NCBI GenBank assembly: GCA_021018815.1
Contig: JAITYX010000025.1
Coordinates: 2,886,501 to 2,950,500, forward strand
Origin: Talinum fruticosum
Taxonomy: Eukaryota; Streptophyta; Magnoliopsida; Caryophyllales; Talinaceae
DNA length: 64,000 nucleotides
Direction: 5' to 3'
The notes below the pieces were generated by a model. That model was not told where the DNA came from, did no database searches, and was given only the letters and a program-made list of their open reading frames with translations. The position numbers were made by a program, and so were the translations under genes. Below, one piece after another: positions 12,135 to 26,376 of this stretch (within the stretch, counting starts at the first letter, position 1; each line of letters begins with the position of its first letter).

Positions 12135-12710
12135 ATTGAAGGTTTTCTCTTGGAAAGTCTAAGTCACCCTAGAAGGGGGTGAATAAGGTGATGAAGAAAA
12201 TTAAACAATTTTTGCACCAATACAAACTAAAAGCGGATTCCGAGTGTAGATTGGACTCGGAAAGGCAATAACATAGATATACGTGGAAACCCTTCAGGGC
12301 GGAAAAACACGGACAAGTGTTAATCCAAGCACCAAGTCAAATCCACTATTTTGAATCCACAAAATACGAGAGGACTCGACTCAACTAGAATTTCTCCCTT
12401 TAACAATTCCTTACAATGTTTTCCTAGACTCGAAGTTCTCTTATCCGATCTAGTACTTCCTGACCGAGGTAACCCTTACCATTAGGGACAATTGAGCTGA
12501 GTTAACCCTTACAGCTCAGTCAAAGGACCTTACTTAGAAAGTAAGAAAAAATGTAACTTATTACAAGACTTTCTTTAAACCTCGGAAAATATTAAATACC
12601 GACTTAGAGTTGTAAATATAAGATTAAGTAAGAATCGAACAACAATTAGTTCAACAATAAATTCAGTTCCAAGCAATCTCCTAGTCTTGTGAAGTGGCTT
12701 CTATTTATAG

Positions 12711-12720
12711 CCAACTAGGC
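12711..12720 (-). promoter_or_regulatory. TATA box of copia D LTR
   Basis: CTATAAATAG on the minus strand, about 575 bp before the LTR end, conserved with 8371-8380. Confidence 0.65.
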
Positions 12721-13489
12721 AGAGTGACCGTTGATTCTTGGTTCTAGACAAAAGTCTCCACTAGCCGTTCTAACGGCTCTTCTAAGTCACTCGTAAAATA
12801 TCTCGTTGGGATGTGCACATTATGCAATGGCTCTTAGCTCCAAAGATTGTACAATCACTTGCTGGTGATTGAAAGTTATGGTGGAAACAACCATTAAGCC
12901 TAGAGTTGGAGTTTCCAGTTTTGGAAACAAACAACCTTGATATGATGTCTCGAGCCATGTCTAGAAGTAGCTAAAACTTGCTCGCTGGTGTTTAATGGCT
13001 AGAAGTCAATTGCTTTTATATTTTGAATAACCTACAAAAGAAAACCACATTGGTTCTCAAAGTTTAAAATACTTTGGTCCAAGATTAGGCACGAGATAAT
13101 AATTAAATTCGAGTAGTTAAATGCTTAATTATCTTTGCCTAAAAGAATGGAATTTTCCGAGTCTAATATTCAATATACTCAAATTCTATCTTGAGTCAAT
13201 CCTAAAAATGATCAAGTTAAAATAGATTAAAATATCGAGTATAACAACTTGATCCGGTCAAATAAATCTCAAGGAAATAAGTCGACTTAGAATAAAGAAT
13301 TAACGTTGTAATTCTCTTTGCGTTGAAATACAAAGTCAGTGCTCGGAATAAGAGTGTTAGAGAAATTATTTGAGCATGCGATAGTTCCGAGTGATGTCCG
13401 AGTGAGTCGAAACACCGAGTGTAGGAGATATGCAATAAGGCGCTTTCGAGTTACTCGTAACATAATGAAAACCTAGATAAGAGTTTCTA

Positions 13490-13630
13490 TAGTGCTCGAA
13501 TGACTTAGAATCAAAATTTAAGTGAGATAGGATTTATACTTGTGTCTTCATGTAATACTCGAATGACTTAGAGTCAAAACTTGAGTCTTCATGTAATACT
13601 CAGAATGACTTAAAGTTAAAACCCGAGTCT
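13490..13630 (-). repeat. Three tandem copies of a ~42-bp unit in U3 of the copia D LTR
   Basis: Each unit contains ACTCGAATGACTTAGAGTCA or a close variant, followed by AAA and GAGTCTTCATGTAA. Three imperfect copies lie in tandem. Upstream repeats in U3 often act as retrotransposon enhancers. The plus-strand LTR at about 7520 has a single related unit. Confidence 0.7.
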
Positions 13631-13640
13631 TTATAAATTC

Positions 13641-13946
13641 TATGTTCACAACAATGGTAAGGAGCATATGACTAAGTTTGATGCTAGGTCGGATGAAGGT
13701 ATATTTCCGGGTTACTCATCTCATAGCAAAGTTTATCGTGTTTTTAACAAGAGAACTAACAAAGTGAAAGAAAGTATCCACGTTGTCTTTGATGAGATTG
13801 ATCTTGGTAAGATAACCGAGTCCACATACTCAGATCTCATGCTTAGTAGAGATGAAGATGACCTTGCTGAAGCCGAGCTCATAAAGAGTCAAAATAGAAT
13901 CACCGAGGCAACTCGGAATGGAGCAACTCGGAATGTTATGACTTAG
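13641..13946 (+). pseudogene. Copia B integrase C-terminal tail
   Basis: It opens with VHNNGKEH and continues KFDARSDEGIF, GYSSHSKVYRVFNKRTNKV and ESIHVVFDEID. These are the standard copia integrase C-terminal elements and align with C at 63470-63282 and A at 3309-3094. It ends in an acidic linker (SRDEDDLAEAEL) before a stop. Confidence 0.85.
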
Positions 13947-14217
13947 ACTCGAATAAGCTCAAAAGTCAGCTCGAATCGTTGAAGAACAAGTCAATGCGAG
14001 ACTCATCAAGATCAACCAATTGAAGATTAGGCTGCTTAACCAACAAATTTGGTAAATCGGAGGACAGTAAAGCTTTCAAATATGTATCTATTCACCCACT
14101 TGAAAACATACTTTCGACATCAACAGTTGGGTAAGAACTCGATCTTCTTTGCATAATCTGTGTGAATTTTTGCATTCATATCATTAACAAAACCCAAAAA
14201 TGCACTAGATGCCCTAA

Positions 14218-15693
14218 ATGAACCTGAATGGGTACAGGCCATCCAAGAAGAGCTTAATCAATTCGAAAGAAACCAAGTTTGGACTCGACCAAATGACCTT
14301 CTCACCACCCAGTCATAGGAATCAAATGGGTTTTCAAGAACAAATTGGAGGAGGAAGGGTTGGTAGTCGAAATAAGGCTAGACTTGTTGCTCACGATTAC
14401 AATCAAGAGGAAGGGATTGATTGTGAGTACTGTTGCAAGGATTGAGGCAATCGAATGCTCGTTAGCATTTGCATCTAGCATGAATATCAAGCTTTATCAA
14501 ATGGATGTCAAATATGCTTTTCTGAATGTTTTCATTCAAGAAGAAGTTTATGTTGAGCAACCCCTTAGATTTGAAAACTCAGAATTTCTAAATCATGTTT
14601 TCAAGTTGCAAAAGGCTTTATATGGTCTTAAATAGGCTCCCGGAGCTTGGTATGAAAGACTCGAGTAATTTCTTGGTTGAAAATAATTTTAAAAGAGGTC
14701 AAATAGACAAAACTCTTATCAAAACAAAGGGAAAATATTTTCTTATGATTCAGATTTATGTTGATGACATTATTTTTGGAGGTACTAATGAAACTCTATC
14801 TCAAGAGTTTTCCGAGTTGATGAGACAGGAGCTCCAAATGAGTATGATGGGTGAACTCAACTTCTTTCTTGGTCTACAAATCAAACAACACAAGGATGGC
14901 ATCTATGTCCATCAACCTAAGTATACCAAGGAGTTGTTAAAGAAGTACAAGCTACAAGATGTGAAGCATGCAAGCAACACCTATGAGTAGCAGTTTGAAA
15001 CCGGACTTAGACGAGAAAGGTAAAGTTGTAGATTAGAAACTCTACAGAGGTATGACTGGATCTCTACTTTATCTCACATCTAGTAGGTCAAATATCATGT
15101 TCAGCATCTTCCTTTATGTAAGATTTCAAGCTAATCCAAAAGAATCACATCTTACTTGTGGTGAAGAGAATTTTCAGATATCTTGTAGGGTCTTAGAATC
15201 TTGGTCTATGGTTTTCAAAAGACTCATAACTAACTCTCACTGGATGCTCGGATGTTGATTATGTTGGATAAAAAGTTGATAGAAAGAGCACATCAGGAGC
15301 ATGTCAATTTCTAGGTCAATCCCTCATCTCCTAGCATTCAAAGAAACAAAACTCGGTTGCTCGTCAATCGCCGAGGCTGAGTACATTACAGTGGAGCTTG
15401 CTGTTCTCAAATTCTATGGATCAAGCACTACTTGAAGGATCAGGCTATCATTCACATCTATCCCAATCAAGTGTGATAATCGAGTATAATCGGTATCACT
15501 AAGAATCTAGTCCAGCACTCAAAGACAAAGCATATTGAGGTCAAGTATCATTTTCCGAGAGACCACTCGAGAAAGGTGATATTGAACTTGAATTCATTCC
15601 TACAAAATTTTAGTTAGTTGATATTTTCACTAAGCCTTTTAGTGAGGATCGGTTTTGTTTTATTAGGAATGAGCTTGGCATGATTAATGCATG
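14218..15693 (+). pseudogene. Copia B reverse transcriptase and RNase H
   Basis: RT fingers and palm: SSMNIKLYQMDVKYAFLN (catalytic Asp in QMDVK), IQEEVYVEQP, then the catalytic IYVDDIIFGGTNE near 14755. The connection MMGELNFFLGLQIKQHKDG and the TKELLKKYKLQD stretch follow, then RNase H ending FCFIRNELGMINA and a stop at about 15693. Frame changes occur near 14430, 14630, 14985 and 15250, and RNase H is poorly preserved. It is Ty1/copia type by motif order. Confidence 0.9.
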
Positions 15694-16086
15694 ACTATGT
15701 GATTTCTTACATGAATTATCTTTGCAAAATTATGTGTTATGTGTTTTGATAATGAATGGATCGGTTGACTCGGAATGAGATTGAGCTATGAGCTATTAGT
15801 TTTCTAAGTGGTCTTAGTCACTCGAAATGATACTCGAGTCGGACTTATGTGTATAAGAAAAATAGACATCAAACATCCGAGATCATCTCTAGATAAATGG
15901 AGAATTTTATAAATCTTTTCAAAACCTCTTTCTTCTCTCTCTCGCCACGCGTTTCAATCAAAAGAAACTAGCCATTGGAAGAAAGCTGCTGGAATACTAA
16001 CTCGTTGGAGTGCACAACATAACACCGGTCGAGAGTACTGCTTGGTTTTCAGGTCGGAATGAAGATTGAAGGTCATTCCTTTCCAC

Positions 16087-16095
16087 TATAAATAG
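16087..16095 (+). promoter_or_regulatory. TATA box before ORF3 of copia B
   Basis: TATAAATAG, 163 bp before the ORF3 ATG, followed by a CT-rich leader. C has the same nonamer at the equivalent place (60995-61003). Confidence 0.5.
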
Positions 16096-16249
16096 CACCC
16101 CGTTACCTTCTTTTCTTTACTTTGCCCACTGCTTACTTGCTCTCTCTATTCTCGATATTTCTACTCGCTTGTTTTCTCTTTCTTTCTCGAATTCGAAGCT
16201 TTCTCTACTCTCTTTCTTCTCTTACTCTCTCTATTTCTCGTCATTCACC

Positions 16250-16855
16250 ATGCCTAAACGAGGAACTGGACAAGAATTGGGTTCAGCTACCAAGAAGCCC
16301 CGCACCTAAAACGCTCAAGAAGGTACATCCAATCCTTCTAAAATCTTTGTCGTCCAACACCTCATGTTAGATGATAAATTATTTCCAATCACATCCTTCT
16401 CGTGGTTGTGCCATATCAAAACTATTGGGGTTTACATTTATTTGTGCTTAAGTGAATTCATTTATCCGGAACTTGTTGCCGAGTTCTATGCCAACATGTC
16501 TTTCTTTGAGGGAATGATCACCTCCAAAGTTCAAGATAAAGTTGTTCGTATCAACATCTCTCTTCTTCACGGACTTTTCAAAGTTACTTCTTTTTCTCAA
16601 TTCCAACCCTATACCTTTCATGGAAGTTGCCGACGACTTCTTTGAAAAGTATGCCAAGGAAATACCCGAGTCGAGAAAGAACTTCTCGGTGACTCAAACG
16701 AAAACCGAGGCAAGGCTACTCTATTTTATTCTAATGAGGACCTTTTTCACTCATCATTCTAGCAAAGAGAATCTGAATTCCAAGATTCTCAAAGCCTTGT
16801 TTAATATCTTAGAGGGCTATGACGTAGACTTTTTTTCAGTAATCATTGAGTAGAT
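16250..16855 (+). pseudogene. Extra 3' ORF (ORF3) of copia B
   Basis: The ATG at 16250 gives Met-Pro-Lys-Arg and a basic N-terminus (SATKKPRT), then a stop after about 19 codons. In the same frame or shifted it continues as IYPELVAEFYANMSF, VQDKVVRINISLLHGLFKV and VADDFFEKYAKEIPESRKN, then NSKILKALFNILEGYDVDF, ending at a stop near 16853. The VRIN...LLHGLF and DDFFEKYAKE parts are conserved in C; A keeps the DDFF part. The domain order suggests a nucleic-acid-associated or 'plant transposon' protein, not a typical envelope: no hydrophobic signal or anchor is visible. Function unknown. Confidence 0.75.
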
Positions 16856-16884
16856 GGCTTTTGTGCCAGCTCATTGAAGAAGTT

Positions 16885-16942
16885 CGCTCCATATCCTTTA
16901 ATATGATCTCAACTCGAGCATGCAAATGAGTTGGGTTTTCAT
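16885..16942 (-). mobile_element. Tip of a Tat-type gypsy LTR, left half
   Basis: Together with 18209-18274 this matches the first part of the element E LTR on the minus strand (compare 46600-46718). The hAT element at 16943-18208 splits it. Confidence 0.55.
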
Positions 16943-18208
16943 TAGACTCGACAAAAACAGACTCGATCCAAAACTCAATCTGAACCCGCTCGAAAATTGT
17001 GGGTTTTGGACATCATTTTCTTGATCCAAACCCGAAAAAATCGAACCCGAAAACCCGCAAATTAGGGGTCAAACCCGACCCGAACCCGTTCAACCCGTTG
17101 GGTCAATAATTTTACCTTTGTGACTTGTTGATTGAATATTTTATACCCATTATATGATTTTCCTTTCACTTTACCATTGTTTTAGTAGTGGTTATTTATT
17201 ACATGATATATCACATAATTTACGAGAGACGTTACATAACTATCGCAATAATTTATAAATGAACACTAATACTACTTTCTCTCTCAACTTCTTTCTCGTA
17301 GAAAAACATTGTATACAAAAATTATGCATAGTGAAATTTCAATAGAATATGTTTGTATTCAAATGACGTGATATATTAAAAAAATTAAAAGTGGATTAGT
17401 TATACGGTTGTATTTTTGGTCAAGTAAATATACCTAGTCACATCTTAAATAATATACTTTTATTTTGTAAAAATAATATTATTATAATAATATAAGATTT
17501 TGATGTTATAATTAAAAATAATAATTTTAGTTTATTGTAAATTTCTATTTTTCATTTATTTGAAACTGTTCTAATCGTACTTGAACCATAGCATCTAGGA
17601 TTGACAATGGGCCTATTTAAAATGGAGTTAAATTTTTCCTAGAATAAAATGGGTCAGTTGAGAGTACCTAAGTTAACCCATTCTTGATCTGTTTTAAAAT
17701 GGAGTAAATATGCATAAAAACCTCTTTAGTGTAACGGAAGAGGTGAAATAAACATTAGAACCTTAAATGATAATAGAAGAACTCATTATTATTCAATCCA
17801 TTATTGACCCAACCTTTCATGTACCTTATTTAAACGGCTCAAATGGTCAAGCTGCAACTTAATGGGATCGTCACGCAAGTATCATAATGAAAGTTTTGAA
17901 TATTTTTAATATTGTTTTTAGAAAATACAAATACTATATTTTTGTAAAATTATGGACAATTTTATGTAGAAAATATGTTGGGTTTTTATAATTAATAAAA
18001 GAAAAATAACTCACCAAAGAGGCGCTCTCAACCCGTTGGGTCGACCCAAAACTCGTATAACCCAATATACGACCGCCCGTATTTTACCCGAACCCGAAAT
18101 ACACCCGACTCGTATTTTAACCGAATCGAAATACACCCAACCCATATTTTAACCGAACCCAAATACACTCGACCCTATTTTACCCACCCACCCGAATTGA
18201 CAGGTCTA
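16943..18208. mobile_element. Non-autonomous hAT element (1.27 kb)
   Basis: Ends start TAGACTCGAC (left) and TAGACCTGTC (right, reverse complement). They are flanked by GTTTTCAT (16935-16942) and GTTTTCCT (18209-18216), an 8-bp target duplication with one mismatch. Both subterminal regions are rich in ACCCGA/CCCGAACCC motifs. The interior is AT-rich with no transposase. The interrupted sequence joins into a Tat LTR tip, which supports the boundaries. Confidence 0.8.
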
Positions 18209-18274
18209 GTTTTCCTCACCGGGCTAACATAAATAAATAAAACAAATTAGGGTGATACTTTTTAGGTGTTTACA
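18209..18274 (-). mobile_element. Tip of a Tat-type gypsy LTR, right half
   Basis: On the minus strand it starts TGTAAACACCTAAAAAGTAT at 18274, like the E LTR start (TGTAAACACCTAAAAAGTGT at 46718) and 58599. Only about 120 bp of this LTR survives in both halves. Confidence 0.75.
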
Positions 18275-19254
18275 AGTTGCGGTCACCAAAGTGAAGAGGG
18301 CATTAGTTGATAGGCCTGCAAGCGTATGGCCGTAGTGTTGTAACACATTAAGGTTGTCTCCACAGGAATAAGGTTAAACTAATAGGTTATATTTCTTCAA
18401 AATTTGCTAAATGAATCGAAATTTTGAATTGAGATTAATATAAAATAAACTACTATCTACTCTAATGTATAATTAATCAACGAATTTTGCAAATCAAGTA
18501 ATCTTTCAATCGAAGCATCAAATCAAGCAGTTTTTCTTTAATTGGTTATTTTAAAACCAACAATCGAATTATCAAATCCCTTTTTCAAGGCGGAATGAAA
18601 TACCTAAATCTAACCAATTATCATTTCTTAAGGGTTCTTTATTAATCTAGATTTATTAAGCATGCGATTATTAAATTAGGTTTCTTAATTCATGATTCTT
18701 TCTCAAGATCTCACACAAACAAGTCAAATTTTGGCATTCCAATATCAAATTTCACCTTTCGGTGTTTTGTCTAATGTCTAAATCATGCAAGAAAGTGATC
18801 AAATTTTGCACAAGTAAATAATCACTCCAAAATTGATAAAATAAGCCAACAATTCCAAATTACTAAAAGAGATCAACACAAGTTCAGGAAATTAACAAAT
18901 ACTTGCATAAATCAAAGATTCAAACATCCAAAACTAAAATTTAAATTGCAATACATATAAATATAAAGTGAGAAAAAAGAAGAGAAGGAAATAAAGTTGC
19001 TCATCCAAATGCGTGATTAAACCGTCGATGCAAACCCGATGCGAAATCCTTACAAAATCTCCCGCTTCTACTTGCTCTCAACTCTCTATAATCTAATCTA
19101 GCTAAGTAGATGATGGAAATGTTGGTGGTTAGATGAAGATGGACGCCTCCAAACTGCTACAAAATTTGGCCTTTAATAGCAATCAAGAGGCGATCAAGAG
19201 GTGTAACCATAAGAAATGAAGCGAAACGATAGAAAATGCAACCAAAACAGTTGT
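18275..19254. other. Non-coding stretch, probable retrotransposon relic
   Basis: No coding frame. The phrase around GCAAGCGTATGGCCGTAGTG (18320) resembles a sequence I associate with the 3' region of plant gypsy elements. I cannot assign it further. Confidence 0.3.
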
Positions 19255-19401
19255 GTCCGCCAACACGGGCTGCCCATGTTGGCTGTTTACATCCAACACG
19301 GGTTGTGTCAATGGACATGGCGCAAAAACTTGACATGCCAAAAGCCGACACAGCCCATGTTAAACGTAAACGACCAACATGGGCAGCCCGTGTCAGCGGA
19401 C
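19255..19401. repeat. 55-bp inverted repeat with 37-nt spacer
   Basis: Left arm 19255-19309, right arm 19347-19401. By direct comparison 46 of 55 positions match, and all nine differences are transitions. The arms contain CCAACATGGGCAGCCCGTGT. The repeat lies in front of a gypsy LTR relic and could fold into a stable hairpin. Confidence 0.85.
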
Positions 19402-19499
19402 ACGATCAACCCATGTTGACTCGCTGGAACTACAAATTTTGGGAAATGAAGGGAACGACCGTTCGGGCTGTAGGGATAGACTCGTATTAGCCTACTCAA

Positions 19500-20065
19500 C
19501 GCTCAAAACATCATATTTAATAATGAATGCTAGTATATGTATAATTATGTGGAAATTATTTTTGTTGAGTGTTAGTTGATTAGCTATTGAGCACGTTGTT
19601 TGCTCACTCTTCTTCTCTTTCCTTCCAAGTTGTAGTAAGGCATGTTTCCAAGGAAACTCAAACTTTTGTGAAGTTCTTGCATTTGTTTATTTAGAAATTA
19701 GAATAGTGTTGATTAAGTGTGTATTTTGTATGTACTACTTGTTAAAAAAATATAAATGAGTTCATATAGTTTATCTGATTCGGTTTTAATGTTATAGGCC
19801 AAATAGATTGTTTTAAGTTTCAAATGTATATTAGTTAGTCTCCGGCATGTGGTCGTTGAATTAGAGCTAATCTCCAAGCACGTGCCACGTTGAGTTTGCT
19901 AATTACAGGTTTTATATTGAAGTGTTGGACTCCACTAGGGAATTAAGGTATAATGTCTGAATTCAAGTTGGTTTTAATGACTTGGAAAGAAAGATATGTA
20001 ATAATAACCTCCCTTTTAGCCTTAAGAGTTTCTTAAAAGAATTCTAGTGGTGTGACACCTTAGAC
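19500..20065 (+). mobile_element. Gypsy LTR relic, 3' part
   Basis: It parallels the 3' half of the palindrome LTR (57540-58085). The order is the same: TTTGCTCAC at about 19600, a TTTTAAGTTT stretch, GGCATGTGGTCGTTGA, a CACGTGCCACGTTGAG counterpart of GTGTGGCTCGTCGAG, then AGGTTTTATAT and a final AAGAGTTTC region. The 5' part is absent or unrecognisable. Confidence 0.55.
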
Positions 20066-20154
20066 CTCGATTAGGGTATTGTAATTTGACTCTATCTTAA
20101 TCCGACTCATTACTCATTTAAGGCGCTATGATTCAAATACACCGGAATAGTTTC

Positions 20155-20745
20155 AAATAAATGAGAATTAAATATTTATAATAAACTAACATTATTATTT
20201 TTAATTATAATAAAAAAATTTTCATTATTATAGTAATATTATTTAAAATGTGATTAGATTTATCAATTCACCAAAAATATAACAAGTATAACTAAAATAT
20301 TTTTAATATTTTTAATATGTCATGCCATTTGAATTTGTATATATTTTATTAAAATTTTATTATATATATTTTTTTCATATAATTTTTTTATGAGAAAGAA
20401 GTTGAGAAAGGAAAGAGTATTAGTGTTTGTTCGTAAATGATTGTGATAATTATATAATATATCTCTCGAATGATGTGATATAAATAATCATTGCTAAAAG
20501 AATGATAAAGTGAAAGAAACATCATATAATAGTCTGTAGAACATCTAATCAAGAAGTCATATAGCGAAAATTGTTGTTTTTTACTACCTTAACCCCAATG
20601 GGTTGAATGGGTGTAAGTCGAGTTTGACTCGCAAATTCACAGTGTTTTTCATGTTCAGTTTTTTTAAATTCGAGTCGAGAAAATCGTATTTAAAATTCAA
20701 AATTTTTGATAGATTCAAGTCGAGTTTTAGGGTCAGGTATGCCTA
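20155..20745. mobile_element. hAT-like fragment, inverted relative of 16943-18208
   Basis: The AT-rich interior (for example ATTGTGATAATTATATAATATATC) and the TCGAGT/GGGTC-rich right part read as a diverged reverse complement of the left half of the hAT element at 16943. No target duplication was found. Boundaries are approximate. Confidence 0.5.
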
Positions 20746-21400
20746 TGCTAGGTTTACCTAAAAATAATTTAAAATGCTAGATTATTTGTTCTGAAATGCT
20801 TCCACCTACTCGAAAATGCTCCAACCTGCTCGAGTATGTTTCAACATGCTCCAATATACTAAATGATGCCTAAATTGCTCCAAAATACTCTAACTTCTTC
20901 CAAATACAATGTACTTTAAAAAGCTCAAATATGCTAAGACTATCAAGAGAGGTGAAGTAGTATCCCATAACTCATGGACTATCAATTTATAGGGTTGTAC
21001 AAGCATTCTCCAGAAAAAACTAAAACATAAAGAAGTTAGAAGTGTTCTAATAAAGTTTTTAAGCGATTGTAAGAAATTAATGTTAGATGAAGGATAAGGG
21101 AGAAAACGAAATAAAGACATCATTAATGAGGAAATCCAACTGCCTATAAAGGTTGAATATGAACGTTGGCAATTTGGTACTTGAAAGTTGGCAATTTGAC
21201 ATCCAACAGCTTCCTTGGATTATGGAAACTAGCTTGCGAAAAATCTCGCTTTTCCAAAAATTCCTTCAATAAAGAATGTAACGAAAGAAAGTTCGTTACT
21301 CTTTCCGGAAAAATTTTACCAAACGTCACAATTGTTTGGTTACAAGTTTTTTCATTGATGATAATTGGGTATAAATTTGCTTTAAAACATGTATGTGATG
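20746..21400. other. Intergenic stretch with degenerate 20-bp repeats
   Basis: At 20798-20890 about five imperfect 20-bp units (AAAATGCTCCAACCTGCTCG type) lie in tandem. The rest shows no gene or repeat that I recognise. It lies downstream of RPL11. Confidence 0.45.
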
Positions 21401-21704
21401 TGCATTACCGTATCCGATGCTATGGGCCAACCATAAATGGGCATGTCACTTGCCACTACGATCTCCAAATGAAAAAAGACACAATACCATATCAATCAAT
21501 GCAGAATATTCGTATAGAAAAATGATACTATAGCAACAGAAGAGGTGAACATAATAGAAACATTAATCCAGCAGTACATGGGCTGCAATTCTCAAATACA
21601 AAAAAAGAACTTTAGAAAATCTACAATGTCAAGATTGCAACTAAATTCCAACGAGGGCACAAACCTATGGTGTCAAAAACTTGGGAATCCAGAAGAGGTA
21701 GGAC
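21400..21704 (-). other. Probable RPL11 3' UTR and downstream sequence
   Basis: Sequence following the stop codon at 21705. The transcript end cannot be placed. Frames here are short and unsupported. Confidence 0.35.
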
Positions 21705-25071
<3,367 letters not shown>

Positions 25072-25152
25072 TTCTCCGAGGGGATTGGCAGCGGCAGCGG
25101 GGTCGAAGGGAGAGGCGGAGAGGGGTGTTATACGAGAAGACAAGGAGGACAA

Positions 25153-25228
25153 AAACCCTAAAATTGGAGGGAGGGCAACCTAGGGTTTATATGTAGCTGT
25201 CTATAATATGTGCTGCACTTGCTGGGCC
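25153..25228 (-). promoter_or_regulatory. RPL11 core promoter elements (telo-boxes and site II)
   Basis: Upstream of the RPL11 start are two telo-box motifs, AAACCCTA on the plus strand at 25153-25160 and AAACCCTAGG on the minus strand (25179-25188), and a site II element TGGGCC at 25223-25228. Telo-box plus site II is the well-known signature of plant ribosomal protein promoters and gives coordinated expression in dividing cells. A TATA-like ATATAAA overlaps the second telo-box. The transcription start is not determinable. Confidence 0.8.
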
Positions 25229-25614
25229 AATAGTTTATATGGACTCGCTCCGGGCCTTTGTGTTCATCAGGAATTCACCGAAGCCCGTAACATTGGATCT
25301 TGCTCTGTCATATTTATGGCCATGTTTGATAATTAGTAACCGTTAGTATTAGTTATATGTGTTTTTGTTTATATTAATTGTTTTAAAGATAAAAAATTAA
25401 TGAAGTTATGATCTAATGGTTAAGAGTGAAATTCTGAGTATATCAGATATCAGGTTTAATTTCCTTCTCCCCATTGTATTGTATTACCCTTTGTGACTCC
25501 TCCGTAAAAAAAAGATAAAAAATTAATAAAAAAATATTTATAACAAAGATGTAAAATAGAACATTAACTCTTAAAAATTTGGTTCCAAAAACTCATTGAT
25601 CTATTAGATTAGCT
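25229..25614. other. Intergenic stretch upstream of RPL11
   Basis: AT-rich sequence without a gene. A second possible site II-like GGGCC occurs at about 25252. Nothing else recognised. Confidence 0.35.
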
Positions 25615-25794
25615 TTTTCAAATTGCCTACCTACGCTATGAGTATTCTTAAATTATCTATGGAGTTATGCGACAACATGCAGATGCTTATTGGAAAGTTT
25701 TGGTGGGGTCATGGCTCTTTAGACTCAAGAAATACTTACTCGGCGGACAGGGCTCAATTTTGCAAGGGTAAGATGATGGGTGGTCTTGGCTTTA
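25615..25794 (+). pseudogene. L1-type LINE reverse transcriptase tail, first part
   Basis: LPTYAMSILKL, LIGKFWWGHGS and GKMMGGLGF are diagnostic of the region just after the RT domain of plant L1 LINEs (usual forms PTYAMS and FWWG...GGLGFRD). It continues at 26673 after a Harbinger-like insertion. No 5' LINE sequence is present, a normal 5' truncation. Confidence 0.85.
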
Positions 25795-25860
25795 CCCTCT
25801 GTTTGATATAAGAAGGGAGGGGACGTTAATCAAAGGGAGGGAGGGGAGGGGAGGAAAACA

Positions 25861-25904
<44 letters not shown>
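25861..25904. repeat. (TTA)n microsatellite
   Basis: About 15 ATT/TTA units inside the Harbinger-like element. Confidence 0.95.
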
Positions 25905-25907
<3 letters not shown>

Positions 25908-26332
25908 CTATCACCACTTTAAATTAAAAATAATAAATTTAAATTTAGTAAAAGGAACTCATTTTTCATACCAACGTTTCACCCAAAAAAAAGTTTATTT
26001 TTTTAATAATTATTTTTTCTATTTACAAATTATTACCCAAAGTAAAATAAAATAAATAAATTAAATAATATAAGCACCCAAAATATAATAAAAAAACAAA
26101 AGTAGGAGAACGATAAAGATATTAATGTCCACATATATATTCATGGTGATTATTGATTAACATATATATCTCTACTTTATTCATCATAATTATGAATTCA
26201 AAAAAATACTTAAGCTAATAATTTAGACCAAAAACAATAGACAACATTTGAATTAGATTAGTTACTAACTAAAGGAAAAAAAAAAAGCGAAGAGGTACCA
26301 TCTATAAAATAGAATAAAAGTTTAACCCTAAT

Positions 26333-26334
<2 letters not shown>

Positions 26335-26373
<39 letters not shown>
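26335..26373. repeat. (TA)n microsatellite
   Basis: About 19 TA units inside the Harbinger-like element. Confidence 0.95.

Positions 26374-26376
<3 letters not shown>

Larger units (their letters stand above)
9216..12135 (-). mobile_element. Ty1/copia retrotransposon D, internal region (5' half)
   Basis: Minus strand, starting just after the 5' LTR: primer-binding site, gag, protease/pre-integrase, N-terminal integrase. RT and RNase H are missing; the internal region breaks at about 9215. It is the same family as A, B and C in every overlapping part. All frames are interrupted. Confidence 0.85.
12137..13640 (-). mobile_element. 5' LTR of copia D
   Basis: The 3' end of the LTR is exact at 12137 (CA, then AT and the primer site). 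The 5' end is uncertain near 13640, where copia B begins; no clean TG start is visible, so it may be truncated. It is homologous to the plus-strand LTR at 7480-8960. A TATA box lies at 12711-12720. Confidence 0.8.
13641..16880 (+). mobile_element. Ty1/copia retrotransposon B, 3' part
   Basis: Plus-strand pol from the integrase C-terminus through RT and RNase H, then a ~560-bp spacer with a TATA box, then ORF3. It is truncated on the left against the D LTR and on the right, near 16880, against a gypsy LTR remnant. It is the best-preserved RT of the copies in this window. Confidence 0.9.

Noticed and set aside
16250..16855. ORF3 of the copia family as an envelope gene
   Set aside because: It is in the env position, but no hydrophobic signal, cleavage site or membrane anchor is visible in any of the three copies, so I only call it an unknown extra ORF.
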